Of a DNA stretch of 13,455 nt, positions 1-6,320 are shown in pieces (the stretch's first letter is position 1; each line of letters starts with the position of its first letter). Origin of the DNA: Candidatus Poseidoniaceae archaeon (lineage in GTDB: Archaea > Thermoplasmatota > Poseidoniia > Poseidoniales > Poseidoniaceae); contig JAQXFL010000138.1 in assembly GCA_029250345.1 (NCBI GenBank), positions 1 to 13,455 of the forward strand. Reading direction: 5' to 3'. The position numbers and the translations under genes are program-made. The notes under the pieces were generated by a model. The model did no database searches and had not been told where the DNA came from. It saw only the letters and a program-made list of their open reading frames with translations.

Positions 1-677
1 ACTACCACGGCGCCTTTGAGTTGGATGACATCGAACTTGGAGAGCATTCCCTCATGCGACTCGGTAACGTCATTGTACCAAATTCCTCGTACGGCGAGAT
101 TATCGAAGATATCCTCACCCCAGTGCTTGAAGAAATGTACCAAGATCGACTCAAAGAGACCGGTAAAACTGGCGCTGATGCATGGCTCGGTTTTGGCTCG
201 ATACACCTCGTTTGGGAACTTGGCAAGCGCATTGGCACTCCTGATTCGTTGATTTACTGGGCCTACAAGCACAAAATTCCAGTCGTCATTCCAGGAATCA
301 CCGATGGCTCAATCGGCGCTCAACTCTTCATGCTCCGACAAAAACATCGGGACTTTCACATCGATACGCTCGCTGATGAACAAGTCATGAGTGACCTGAC
401 ATGGGACGTTGAAGTATCAAACGCTCTGATGATCGGCGGAGGAATCTCAAAGCACCATGTTATTTGGTGGAATCAATATCGAGGCGGACTAGACGCTGCA
501 GTCTACATCACCACAGCCCCTGAACACGATGGAAGCCTGTCAGGTGCTCGCCTCCGAGAAGCCATTTCTTGGGGTAAAATGCGTCCAGAAGCGCCGAACA
601 TCTGCGTCGAAGGTGACGCAAGTGTGCTGCTTCCCCTCCTTGGCGCAGACCTATTCCAACGAGGTGATTCACAGTGA
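1..677 (+). CDS. dys: Deoxyhypusine synthase, 3' part (5' end outside window)
   Basis: Transfers the aminobutyl group of spermidine to a lysine of initiation factor aIF5A, using NAD, the first step of hypusine formation in the cytoplasm. The reading frame is open from the first base (first full codon at base 3), so the N-terminal part lies outside the window. About 224 residues are visible against the usual 310-370. Visible family motifs are a TDGSIG stretch (bases 303-320), GGGISKHH with the catalytic lysine (codon 450-452), EHDGSLSGAR and AISWGK downstream, and a C-terminal DASVLLPLL segment. These match the NAD/spermidine site and active-site lysine of the family. The stop overlaps the GTG start of the next gene (GTGA, 674-677), which suggests translational coupling with the downstream lipoprotein although the functions seem unrelated. 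Function is secure; only the start is unknown. Confidence 0.95.
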   Translation, partial: YHGAFELDDIELGEHSLMRLGNVIVPNSSYGEIIEDILTPVLEEMYQDRLKETGKTGADAWLGFGSIHLVWELGKRIGTPDSLIYWAYKHKIPVVIPGITDGSIGAQLFMLRQKHRDFHIDTLADEQVMSDLTWDVEVSNALMIGGGISKHHVIWWNQYRGGLDAAVYITTAPEHDGSLSGARLREAISWGKMRPEAPNICVEGDASVLLPLLGADLFQRGDSQ

Positions 678-2119
678 AGTCAAGACCCGTAGCGTTTCTG
701 TTGACTGCCCTCATATCGCTTATGCCACTTGCAGGTTGCTTTGGAACGGATGCTGCCGAGGGCAGCGATGTCGAAACCAGTGAATTCTTTGATTTTGAAC
801 AAGGTTCGAACAGCGGCACATGGTACCACTACCCCGGTGGCGTGAACGCCATGAACAATACTTCAGCACTTGGAGGCACAAATATTCCATTTTACAGCCA
901 AGGAACATACTATTCCACTGGATATTCTACCTTTGAACCAACCATGGGTATTACCTCAACCGATAACATCTACTTCACAAGTTACGGAAACGGACCATCG
1001 GGTTCGACCGCAATTGTACAATGCAGCAACATGATTGAGATGACAAGCCTTGAGGATTTCAGTTGTCAAAACGTCTACGGCCCAGTGTTGCCGGTTGCGA
1101 ATTCCAACGATCCGTATGTTTACGTCGACCCGTGGACAGATCGAATCATGAAGTTCGATATGCATGCCTTACTCGGCATGACGGTGGAATGGAGCGATGA
1201 CGAAGGCGATTCGTGGTTTGGCCCATCGGTCGCAACTTCCTATTCGGTTCAAGACCACCAAACCATTGCTTCATCCCCATATGGAGGAATCCTCCATGAA
1301 ACACTCTGGGTCTTTTGCATCAACGGGAACTATCCAGCACCCCTGTGCTCACAAAGTCAAGACGGTGGACTTACTTGGGGGCCAGAACTACCCGGCGCTC
1401 CGGTAGACTGCCAAAGCGGTGGCCTCTCAGCACACCTCATTGGCGCTGACAATGGAAACTTCTATCGAGGACAAATTGGATGCGATGGGACTGGATATTC
1501 AATGTACAAGACTGAAGACGGAGCAATCACATGGTCTGAACATGTCTTGCCTACCGAAGAATCCGGAACAGCTGATACGTGGAATGCCGAGGAAGCACAA
1601 GTCGATACCGACAGTGAAAGCAACGTCTATGCCATGTGGATGGGTAACGACAACATGCCGTACTTTTCGTATTCAGTTGATGATGCGAATACGTGGTCTG
1701 ATGCCATTATGGTTGGGCCAAGCCACCTTGAAGGGACTGGATTCCCTGTTGTGATTGCTGGCGACCCGGGTCGTGTAGCGTTTGGCTATGTTGGCACAGA
1801 AGGCGACGGCGTTTGGCACGGCTATATTTCAGTCATCACCGATGCGTTCAACGAGACTCCACTGATTACCACCGTGCAACTCAATGCGCCAGAAGACCCG
1901 CTCGATAACGCTAGCCCGACCTGCGGTTACGAACGATGCGGCGGCTTTGGCGACTTTATCGACATGCAGATTGACGCCTTCGGCCGGCCGTGGCTTTCTC
2001 TTTCACACAACCCAAGCGGTGATACCGGCATCATGGGTACGTTCCAAACTGGACCATCCCTTGTGGGTGAAGTTGCTCAACTGAGCATGCTTCCAGAAGG
2101 TGGAGCCCAAACCATCTGA
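674..2119 (+). CDS. Secreted lipoprotein with Asp-box (BNR/sialidase-like) beta-propeller
   Basis: A 481-residue exported protein. The N-terminus has a short basic stretch, a hydrophobic core and a lipobox (LAGC, Cys22), so it is probably lipid-anchored on the outer face of the membrane. Four Asp-box-like motifs (S/T-x-D-x-G-x-T-W type) are visible: SDDEGDSW (174-181), SQDGGLTW (228-235), TEDGAITW (280-287) and SVDDANTW (334-341). Such spaced boxes mark bladed beta-propellers of the sialidase/BNR superfamily. I do not see enough of the sialidase arginine triad or nucleophile to claim glycosidase activity, so it may be a carbohydrate-binding or scaffold protein. Several cysteines (for example C117, C131, C215, C225, C417, C422) may form disulfides outside the cell. 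Start is GTG at 674, overlapping the deoxyhypusine synthase stop, with GAGGTGATTC just upstream as a likely ribosome-binding site. Family level is likely, substrate unknown. Confidence 0.8.
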   Translation: MKSRPVAFLLTALISLMPLAGCFGTDAAEGSDVETSEFFDFEQGSNSGTWYHYPGGVNAMNNTSALGGTNIPFYSQGTYYSTGYSTFEPTMGITSTDNIYFTSYGNGPSGSTAIVQCSNMIEMTSLEDFSCQNVYGPVLPVANSNDPYVYVDPWTDRIMKFDMHALLGMTVEWSDDEGDSWFGPSVATSYSVQDHQTIASSPYGGILHETLWVFCINGNYPAPLCSQSQDGGLTWGPELPGAPVDCQSGGLSAHLIGADNGNFYRGQIGCDGTGYSMYKTEDGAITWSEHVLPTEESGTADTWNAEEAQVDTDSESNVYAMWMGNDNMPYFSYSVDDANTWSDAIMVGPSHLEGTGFPVVIAGDPGRVAFGYVGTEGDGVWHGYISVITDAFNETPLITTVQLNAPEDPLDNASPTCGYERCGGFGDFIDMQIDAFGRPWLSLSHNPSGDTGIMGTFQTGPSLVGEVAQLSMLPEGGAQTI

Positions 2120-2121
2120 AC

Positions 2122-2982
2122 TCATTCAATGTAATCTGCAAGCGAATGCATGAGTGCCGTTCGAATCGGCACGAGCGGCCTCCAGCCATCTCCGTCAATG
2201 CGGTACAAGAGGTCGTGCAACGGTGAAAGGTCGGGCCTCTTACGTGCATTTTCATCGACATCCATTGGGAGGTTGGGTTGAACAATCAAGGATTGCACTT
2301 CGATGGAAGGCGTTGGAGCTGCCGTCAAATGTTCAACGCTGAATCGGCCTGTCCTGCCTGCAACCGTACGATTGTAAAGCAGAGATAACTCTTCCAAAGT
2401 CTGTCCCTCTGACCATGAACGACGGCCTGATATTTTCATTTCACTTGAGAACGGCTCATCACTGAGAAGAATACGCACAAGAGCGTCTGCCACGTCGATG
2501 TCACTTACCCACCAATATTGTGAAGATTCATCGGCCGTGACCGAACCAGATGACTCTAGACTTTCCATCCATGTTTGGAATCTTGGCGATTGCCAAACCG
2601 AATCTTGTCGACGTGGAAGAAGATCGTGCACATCAACATGGGAATCAATCCATTCATGCTCTGCCTCAATTCCAAGATGCCCTGGCAAGGCAAGAACGAT
2701 TTCCAATCCATCGACATCAAAACCTCTCTCGCCATCAGATGGAGCGGTGAAAGGACCCAAACCCATGAGAAACAAACGATGTCCTGCCTCAAATGGAATT
2801 TGTTCTGAGCCAAACAATTCACATTCTCCGAATTCTAAGTCGGCAGAATATCGATTGGACAGCCCCTCCACTGAAGATTGCGGCACAACAATACAGGCAT
2901 GGGTGCGTAACAACCGTTCAATCATTGCATCACCGAGAGAGCAATCAATGCCTCTAAGGTGAACAATTGGAGTGCTTCGCAT
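2122..2982 (-). CDS. Diverged SDR / NAD-epimerase-like protein
   Basis: A 286-residue protein read from ATG 2982; a TTG two codons upstream (2988) is an alternative start. Its architecture resembles extended short-chain dehydrogenases. The N-terminal segment PIVHLRGIDCSLGDAMIERL aligns by eye with the Rossmann start of epimerases, but the GxxGxxG motif reads G11-x-x-C14-x-x-G17. A segment LALPGHLGI (about 97-105) resembles the conserved LRPxNVYG region, WVSDIDVADALVRILL (158-173) resembles the VHVDDVADA region, and KISGRRSWSEGQTLEEL (183-199) resembles the NISGGxxxSxxEL region. I do not find a clear YxxxK catalytic pair. This suggests a non-catalytic or strongly modified member. The gene is transcribed toward the lipoprotein gene and the two stops are 2 bases apart. 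The family call rests on by-eye pattern matching and may be wrong. Confidence 0.5.
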   Translation of the reverse strand: MRSTPIVHLRGIDCSLGDAMIERLLRTHACIVVPQSSVEGLSNRYSADLEFGECELFGSEQIPFEAGHRLFLMGLGPFTAPSDGERGFDVDGLEIVLALPGHLGIEAEHEWIDSHVDVHDLLPRRQDSVWQSPRFQTWMESLESSGSVTADESSQYWWVSDIDVADALVRILLSDEPFSSEMKISGRRSWSEGQTLEELSLLYNRTVAGRTGRFSVEHLTAAPTPSIEVQSLIVQPNLPMDVDENARKRPDLSPLHDLLYRIDGDGWRPLVPIRTALMHSLADYIE

Positions 2983-3018
2983 AAACAAGCCACGGGCGAG
3001 TTGTACATCAAGATGTTC

Positions 3019-3027
3019 AAAATATAC
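3019..3027 (-). promoter_or_regulatory. Possible TATA box for the SDR-like gene
   Basis: On the minus strand the bases read GTATATTTT, about 40 bases before the ATG at 2982. An archaeal TATA box here would put the transcription start near 2997 and leave a leader of about 15 bases. It lies in AT-rich DNA, where such matches arise easily. Confidence 0.3.
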
Positions 3028-3318
3028 AAACTTAATAGAATGTAAAATCCTAATTGAAAAAACAAATATTCAATTAGAAAAATTGAACAAAGACGGTTTT
3101 GTTTTCGAACAATACGAACACACGGACACGAAGATTCCCCGATCAGGCAAAGTCATAACATACAGATTCAAGAGAAAGAATTTCCTCCTTTCCAATACAA
3201 AAGAATGTAAAATTCAACTTCTGAAACACACCGAAGACCACTCTATAGAAAACCCGTATTTTCCGACTCGGCGGTATTGAACTCCTATTGCAGGAATTAA
3301 TTATACGACATCTGTCAA

Positions 3319-3345
3319 AATTGAAAATTAATCGGTTTTTCAATT
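3319..3345. repeat. Inverted repeat AATTGAAAA / TTTTCAATT
   Basis: Perfect 9-bp arms (3319-3327 and 3337-3345) separated by 9 bases, flanked by the two copies of the AATTATACGACA direct repeat. It lies upstream of the candidate promoter of the PRC-barrel gene and could be an operator or a weak hairpin. AT-only arms make a chance origin possible. Confidence 0.45.
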
Positions 3346-3403
3346 GAAATGGCGATAAATTATACGACAAATGCAATTGGATTTAGTTTTTTTATCGCCA
3401 AAG

Positions 3404-3411
3404 AGTATAAG
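3404..3411 (+). promoter_or_regulatory. Possible TATA box for the PRC-barrel gene
   Basis: AGTATAAG with a purine-rich stretch (CCAAAG) before it, similar to an archaeal BRE plus TATA. It predicts transcription from about 3433, downstream of the long-ORF start at 3349 and upstream of the AAGGAG ribosome-binding site at 3454-3459. This supports translation from ATG 3469. Confidence 0.35.
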
Positions 3412-3468
3412 ACCTTTCAAGTGAAGCAGGGGGTAAGCCGGAACAAACTGGCGAAGGAGATGGGAAAA

Positions 3469-4056
3469 ATGCCGAACGACAAATATGACATCCAGGAGTT
3501 ACTCCAAAGAGATGTTTATGTGAACGATAAGAAAGTAGGAAAAATAGTTGGTGAACGTCACCATCCGAACGAAGCACGCGTGCGATCCATGCGATTGCAA
3601 GTCGAGTCGGATGTGGCTGATGAATTCATGCGGAAGCCCGCAGAACTCGTACCACTACCAAAGGAACTGGTCCACAGTATTCGAAACGATGGAACTGTTA
3701 AACTTTCAAAATCAATGAGAGAACTACAACGACGATGGAGAAACACCGTCCGGATTGATGAGAAGCTATACGCACCAGATGAAATGCTTGACCGAGCGGT
3801 GCTCGACAACCAAGGTGACGAAATCGGCGTTATTACTGACTTGTTCAAAGTCAAGCGCACATATCGAGGCGTCATCGTACAAGTACGAATTGGAATACAA
3901 AAGCAATACGGAGTTGGCCCCCAACTTCGAATACCAATCAATGCATTCTCACGAACTCGAGAACGCCTGGACGAAGTTGTTCTCTCGCGAACGTTTGACA
4001 AAGTGCTTACACTTCCGTCGTTCGTTTCGATCAACGCAATGAGCGAAGAAGAGTGA
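3469..4056 (+). CDS. Two-domain PRC-barrel-like protein
   Basis: A 195-residue basic protein that appears to contain two PRC-barrel-like units: residues about 11-85 (LLQRDVYVNDKKVGKIVG at the start) and about 104-185 (LDRAVLDNQGDEIGVITDL at the start). The pattern of a short strand, a G-x-x-x-G-x-(I/V) turn and a following hydrophobic strand is typical of PRC barrels, found in RimM-like RNA-processing proteins and many small archaeal proteins. I cannot assign a specific role. The open frame extends upstream to ATG 3349, but I prefer ATG 3469 because it has an AAGGAG ribosome-binding site 9 bases ahead (3454-3459) and a TATA-like element at 3404. The extra 40 residues of the longer form are of low complexity and come from the AT-rich spacer. 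A tRNA gene follows on the same strand. ATG 3460 is another possible start. Confidence 0.75.
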   Translation: MPNDKYDIQELLQRDVYVNDKKVGKIVGERHHPNEARVRSMRLQVESDVADEFMRKPAELVPLPKELVHSIRNDGTVKLSKSMRELQRRWRNTVRIDEKLYAPDEMLDRAVLDNQGDEIGVITDLFKVKRTYRGVIVQVRIGIQKQYGVGPQLRIPINAFSRTRERLDEVVLSRTFDKVLTLPSFVSINAMSEEE

Positions 4057-4087
4057 ACATTCAACGGTGCTCTTGACACCCTTGGCC

Positions 4088-4109
4088 CTCCGTCACTCTT
4101 ATGACGGGG
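4088..4109 (+). terminator. Hairpin between PRC-barrel gene and tRNA-Ile
   Basis: CCGTCA (4090-4095) pairs with TGACGG (4102-4107) around a 6-base loop, extended outward by one G-T and one C-G pair. There is no T tract after it, so it may be a weak terminator, a processing signal or part of the tRNA promoter. A CTCTTATG stretch in its loop lies about 34 bases before the tRNA. Confidence 0.4.
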
Positions 4110-4133
4110 AGGTGAGTCGGCCGAACTGCAGTT

Positions 4134-4207
4134 GCGCGGGTAGCTTAGTCGGTTGGAGCACCCGGCTGATAACCGGGAGGTCGCAGGTTCAAGTCCTGCC
4201 TCGCGCA
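4134..4207 (+). tRNA. tRNA-Ile (anticodon GAU)
   Basis: A 74-nt cloverleaf can be folded fully. The acceptor stem is GCGCGGG/CTCGCGC with one G-U pair and discriminator A73 (4207). The D stem GCTT/GAGC includes a T-G pair, the anticodon stem is CCCGG/CCGGG, and the loop CTGATAA has anticodon GAT at 4168-4170. The variable region is AGGTC, and the T arm is GCAGG/CCTGC with loop TTCAAGT. No 3' CCA is encoded and no intron is present. Position 21 in the D loop is G where A is usual. The anticodon reads AUC and AUU isoleucine codons. Confidence 0.97.
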
Positions 4208-4299
4208 CTCTTACACCTCAAACAAGGGGTCTGTTTTGAGACATTTGCACTCGCAAAGAACATGAAGGGGCAGTGTTTCGCTCACACCAAGGGAATCGT

Positions 4300-5247
4300 A
4301 TGGTCGTCTTATCCGGAAGCAATTCTCGCTTATTGGCTGAACAACTTGCAGCCTCGCTTGAGTGGGAACACCATCAACTGGAAACTCGACGCTTTCCAGA
4401 CTCGGAGGGTTACATTCGTATTCCAAGTGAAACCATCGAAGCCGTTCGAAAAGAACCGGTCGTGTTGGTATCCAATACCTTCCCCGATTCAGGTATTGTC
4501 GAAACACTCCTTATGCTAGAGGCGATCAACGATGTTCGGAAAGGAAAAATGGAAAACCTTCGGGAGATTGGTCCTCAGGAAATGGAAGATGTTGGCCCTG
4601 GCATTCTTCTTGCAATCCCTTACTTTGGCTATTCACGGCAAGACAAGCGCTTCAAACCCGGTGAAGCAATCTCCGCTCGTGCAATAGGGCATCTTCTTGC
4701 ATCCCGTTGCGATGGCATCATCGTCTTCGATTTGCACGCCCCTTCTGTTTTGGAAGACCTTCCTGTTCCAGTGGCTTTCACTTCTGCAATGCCTGAACTC
4801 GCCCTCCACTTACAAGAGACCGTTCAACCTGACTTTATCCTCTCGCCTGACAAAGGAGCAATTCAGCGTGCTTCAACCGTCGCTAAGGAAATTAATTGTG
4901 AATTTTCATACCTCGAAAAGACGAGAATCGATGCGCACACCATTGTTCACAAGGCGAAGGACCTCAATGTTGACGGGAAAACCGTTGCTATTGTTGACGA
5001 TATGATTGCCACTGGGGGAACCATATGTAGGGCTGCTGAAGCATTAAGAAACCAAGGAGCGATTGCTGTCCACGCAGCCTGCTCACACGGATTATTCACC
5101 GGTGGAGCAATTGCTCGTCTAATTCGTTACGTCGACGGTGTACACTCCACGGGCTCGTTGTCAAATCCACGCGATGTGATATCCGGCGGTCCGGCGTTGG
5201 CTCGCGGCGTAAATGAATTGTTTGAGCGTTTGAATTGGCAGTATTAG
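4300..5247 (+). CDS. prs: Ribose-phosphate pyrophosphokinase (PRPP synthetase)
   Basis: Makes PRPP from ribose 5-phosphate and ATP in the cytoplasm, feeding purine, pyrimidine, histidine and NAD synthesis. From ATG 4300 the protein has 315 residues, close to the family's usual length, and begins VVLSGSNS as members of the family do. The GTG at 4273 would add nine poorly conserved residues. Visible motifs are the ATP-binding YFGYSRQD (108-115), the metal/ATP segment FDLHAP (143-148), flexible-loop residues K207 and R209, and the PRPP loop VDDMIATGGT (232-241). Between the helix LLMLEAIN (70-77) and the strand ILLAIPYFGY there is an insertion of roughly 18 residues rich in Glu and Gly, relative to the bacterial enzyme as I remember it. 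The gene sits alone between the tRNA and the ribosomal cluster and is followed by a hairpin, so it is probably transcribed on its own. Confidence 0.95.
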   Translation: MVVLSGSNSRLLAEQLAASLEWEHHQLETRRFPDSEGYIRIPSETIEAVRKEPVVLVSNTFPDSGIVETLLMLEAINDVRKGKMENLREIGPQEMEDVGPGILLAIPYFGYSRQDKRFKPGEAISARAIGHLLASRCDGIIVFDLHAPSVLEDLPVPVAFTSAMPELALHLQETVQPDFILSPDKGAIQRASTVAKEINCEFSYLEKTRIDAHTIVHKAKDLNVDGKTVAIVDDMIATGGTICRAAEALRNQGAIAVHAACSHGLFTGGAIARLIRYVDGVHSTGSLSNPRDVISGGPALARGVNELFERLNWQY

Positions 5248-5258
5248 CCCCGCAGTAT

Positions 5259-5280
5259 AACGAAAATGTTTCCTTTCGTT
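5259..5280 (+). terminator. Hairpin after PRPP synthetase gene
   Basis: AACGAAA (5259-5265) pairs perfectly with TTTCGTT (5274-5280) around an 8-base loop, 11 bases after the stop codon. Location fits transcript termination or 3'-end protection before the promoter of the ribosomal cluster. No long T tract follows. Confidence 0.45.
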
Positions 5281-5334
5281 GTCTGAATGGGTAGAGTTTG
5301 TTACCAAAACGCCCAGGTCATTCTTTCCGCTGTG

Positions 5335-5342
5335 TTTATATT
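5335..5342 (+). promoter_or_regulatory. TATA-box-like promoter of the L7Ae-S28e-L24e cluster
   Basis: TTTATATT is a good archaeal TATA match and lies 49 bases before the GTG start of L7Ae. Transcription would begin near 5365, giving a leader of about 20 bases that includes TGAGGA (5374-5379). Confidence 0.55.
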
Positions 5343-5383
5343 CGCGAGGTTGTGCGGAGGAACGCCCTTAACATGAGGACAGA

Positions 5384-5764
5384 GTGATTCCAGTGACTGT
5401 ACACGTGCAATTTGAAACCCCTGAAGAAGTATCGAACCAAATCTACGACATGCTACAAGCCAATTCCAACGGCCGTATCAAGAAAGGTAGCAATGAAGTG
5501 ACCAAGACCGCAGAACGCGGAACTGCCCAATTCATTATCCTTGCAGAAGACGTCAACCCACCTGAACTCCTTGCTCACGTTCCTTTGATCTGTGCAGAAA
5601 AGGGAATCCCATTCGGATACGTACCTTCTCAAGAACACCTCGCACAAGCTGCTGGACTTCCAGCAGGTGTCAAGGCAGCCTCTATTGCCGTGATGGAAAT
5701 CACCAAAGGCGCCCAAGAAGATTTTAGCAAAGTTGTTGAAGCCATTAACGGGCTCAAGGCTTGA
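5384..5764 (+). CDS. rpl7ae: Large ribosomal subunit protein eL8 (L7Ae)
   Basis: Archaeal L7Ae binds kink-turn RNA. It is part of the 50S subunit and also of box C/D and H/ACA guide RNPs and RNase P. The 126-residue product has the normal length and the family signature GSNEVTKTAERG (35-46), followed by a strand and AEDVNPPELLAHVPLIC (54-70), all typical of the k-turn binding fold. Start is GTG 5384; a GTG at 5393 is an alternative that would remove three residues. TGAGGA just upstream may be the ribosome-binding site. The start overlaps the stop of a 4-codon reading frame beginning ATG 5373. It heads a cluster with S28e, L24e, nucleoside diphosphate kinase and aIF5B, an order shared by many euryarchaea. 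Confidence 0.96.
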   Translation: MIPVTVHVQFETPEEVSNQIYDMLQANSNGRIKKGSNEVTKTAERGTAQFIILAEDVNPPELLAHVPLICAEKGIPFGYVPSQEHLAQAAGLPAGVKAASIAVMEITKGAQEDFSKVVEAINGLKA

Positions 5765-5787
5765 AACCAATATTGGAGATGACAAAG

Positions 5788-6012
5788 ATGAGCGAAGAAC
5801 TCGGTGGATGGCCTGCTGAAGTCGTCGAAATTGTCGGTCGAACCGGCATGACAGGCGAAGCAACTCAAGTGAAAGTTCGTGTCAACGACGCACCAAACCC
5901 TCGTGACGTTGGACGAATCATTTCTCGAAACGTCTTGGGACCAATTCGTGTTGGCGATATTTTGATGCTCAAGGATACTGGCCGAGAAGCCCGTAAATTG
6001 AATGCACGGTGA
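5788..6012 (+). CDS. rps28e: Small ribosomal subunit protein eS28 (S28e)
   Basis: A 74-residue OB-fold protein of the 30S subunit, near the mRNA exit. The core AEVVEIVGRTGMTGEATQVK and the C-terminal RNVLGPIRVGDILMLKDTGR with the EAR(K/R)L ending are diagnostic. I chose ATG 5788 because GGAG at 5775-5778 lies 9 bases upstream and because it leaves the usual short N-terminal tail. ATG 5779 and TTG 5761 are in frame upstream, and the latter would overlap the L7Ae stop. The gene follows L7Ae by 23 bases and is presumably co-transcribed. Confidence 0.95.
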   Translation: MSEELGGWPAEVVEIVGRTGMTGEATQVKVRVNDAPNPRDVGRIISRNVLGPIRVGDILMLKDTGREARKLNAR

Positions 6013-6018
6013 TGAACA

Positions 6019-6207
6019 ATGCCTGAACGACGTATTTGCAATTTTTCTGGAGAAGAGATCGAACCTGGTACGGGCATGATGTTCGTCCGACGAGACGGCA
6101 GTGTCTTGTGGTTCAAGAACTCAAAAGCACGCAAGAACATGGTGAAACTCAAGCGAAACTCTCGCAAAGTCAAGTGGACTCGTCACTATGTCAAGGGCGG
6201 CTTCTGA
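6019..6207 (+). CDS. rpl24e: Large ribosomal subunit protein eL24 (L24e), zinc site degraded
   Basis: A 62-residue 50S protein recognised by PGTGMMFVRRDGSVLWF (17-33) and the ending KLKRNSRKVKWT (43-54). Most archaeal L24e proteins bind zinc through four cysteines (CxxC near the start and CxxxC in the middle). Here only C7 remains: the second position of the first pair is Ser (CNFS) and the second pair is replaced by KNSKA. The CxFSG form resembles eukaryotic L24. The ATG lies 6 bases after the S28e stop, with no strong ribosome-binding site, so re-initiation after S28e is likely. The protein is otherwise full length, so this is a change of metal site and not a broken gene. Confidence 0.95.
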   Translation: MPERRICNFSGEEIEPGTGMMFVRRDGSVLWFKNSKARKNMVKLKRNSRKVKWTRHYVKGGF

Positions 6208-6220
6208 AGCTCCTTTCTTC

Positions 6221-6236
6221 GAAATGACCTCATTTC
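6221..6236 (+). terminator. Small hairpin after L24e
   Basis: GAAATGA (6221-6227) and TCATTTC (6230-6236) are exact complements, realistically a 5-bp stem with a 6-base loop. It lies 13 bases after the L24e stop and could mark the end of the ribosomal transcript or a processing site before ndk. Confidence 0.3.
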
Positions 6237-6281
6237 TACCTCATTGAGAGTGCAACCGCTGTGCCTTTTTGGCCGTATGGC

Positions 6282-6289
6282 TCATAAAG
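6282..6289 (+). promoter_or_regulatory. Possible TATA box for ndk
   Basis: TCATAAAG, 32 bases before the ndk ATG, would give a transcript with a leader of about 10 bases and so an internal promoter inside the translation cluster. The match is modest, and read-through from the ribosomal genes is equally possible. Confidence 0.25.
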
Positions 6290-6320
6290 GGGTGTCAAGT
6301 CGGCTGAATTGGTGAACAAC

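Larger units (their letters stand above)
2983..3468. other. AT-rich intergenic region with short repeats, no convincing gene
   Basis: About 480 bases between two divergent genes, visibly richer in A and T than the rest of the window. It holds a 12-bp direct repeat AGAATGTAAAAT (3037-3048 and 3202-3213), a second 12-bp direct repeat AATTATACGACA (3299-3310 and 3358-3369), and copies of AATTGAAAA at 3052-3060, 3319-3327 and inverted at 3337-3345. A plus-strand open frame of about 100 codons (2972-3280) has no ATG and no ribosome-binding site and overlaps the start of the divergent gene, so I do not call it a gene. The region could be a regulatory spacer or decayed coding DNA. Confidence 0.6.

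Noticed and set aside
2498..2962. Plus-strand 154-codon frame opposite the SDR-like gene
   Set aside because: Ser/Pro/Arg-rich shadow of the minus-strand gene, with no domain-like pattern or ribosome-binding site.
2972..3280. Plus-strand open frame of about 100 codons in the AT-rich spacer
   Set aside because: No ATG, no ribosome-binding site, begins inside the opposing gene's start, and its Lys/Asn/Phe-rich composition follows from AT content. Kept only as a weak hint of a decayed gene.
3349..3468. Forty-residue N-terminal extension of the PRC-barrel protein
   Set aside because: Lies upstream of a TATA-like element and the AAGGAG site and has low-complexity composition; ATG 3469 is the better start, though the longer form cannot be excluded.
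3558..4208. Minus-strand open frame of 216 codons across the tRNA and PRC-barrel gene
   Set aside because: Its N-terminus (EAGLEPATSRLSAGCSNRLSYP) is the well-known false translation of the antisense of a tRNA gene, and the rest mirrors the PRC-barrel gene.
4067..4519. Plus-strand 150-codon frame running through the tRNA into the PRPP synthetase gene
   Set aside because: It translates the tRNA itself (GWSTRLITGRSQVQVLPRA type artefact) and then reads out of frame through prs.
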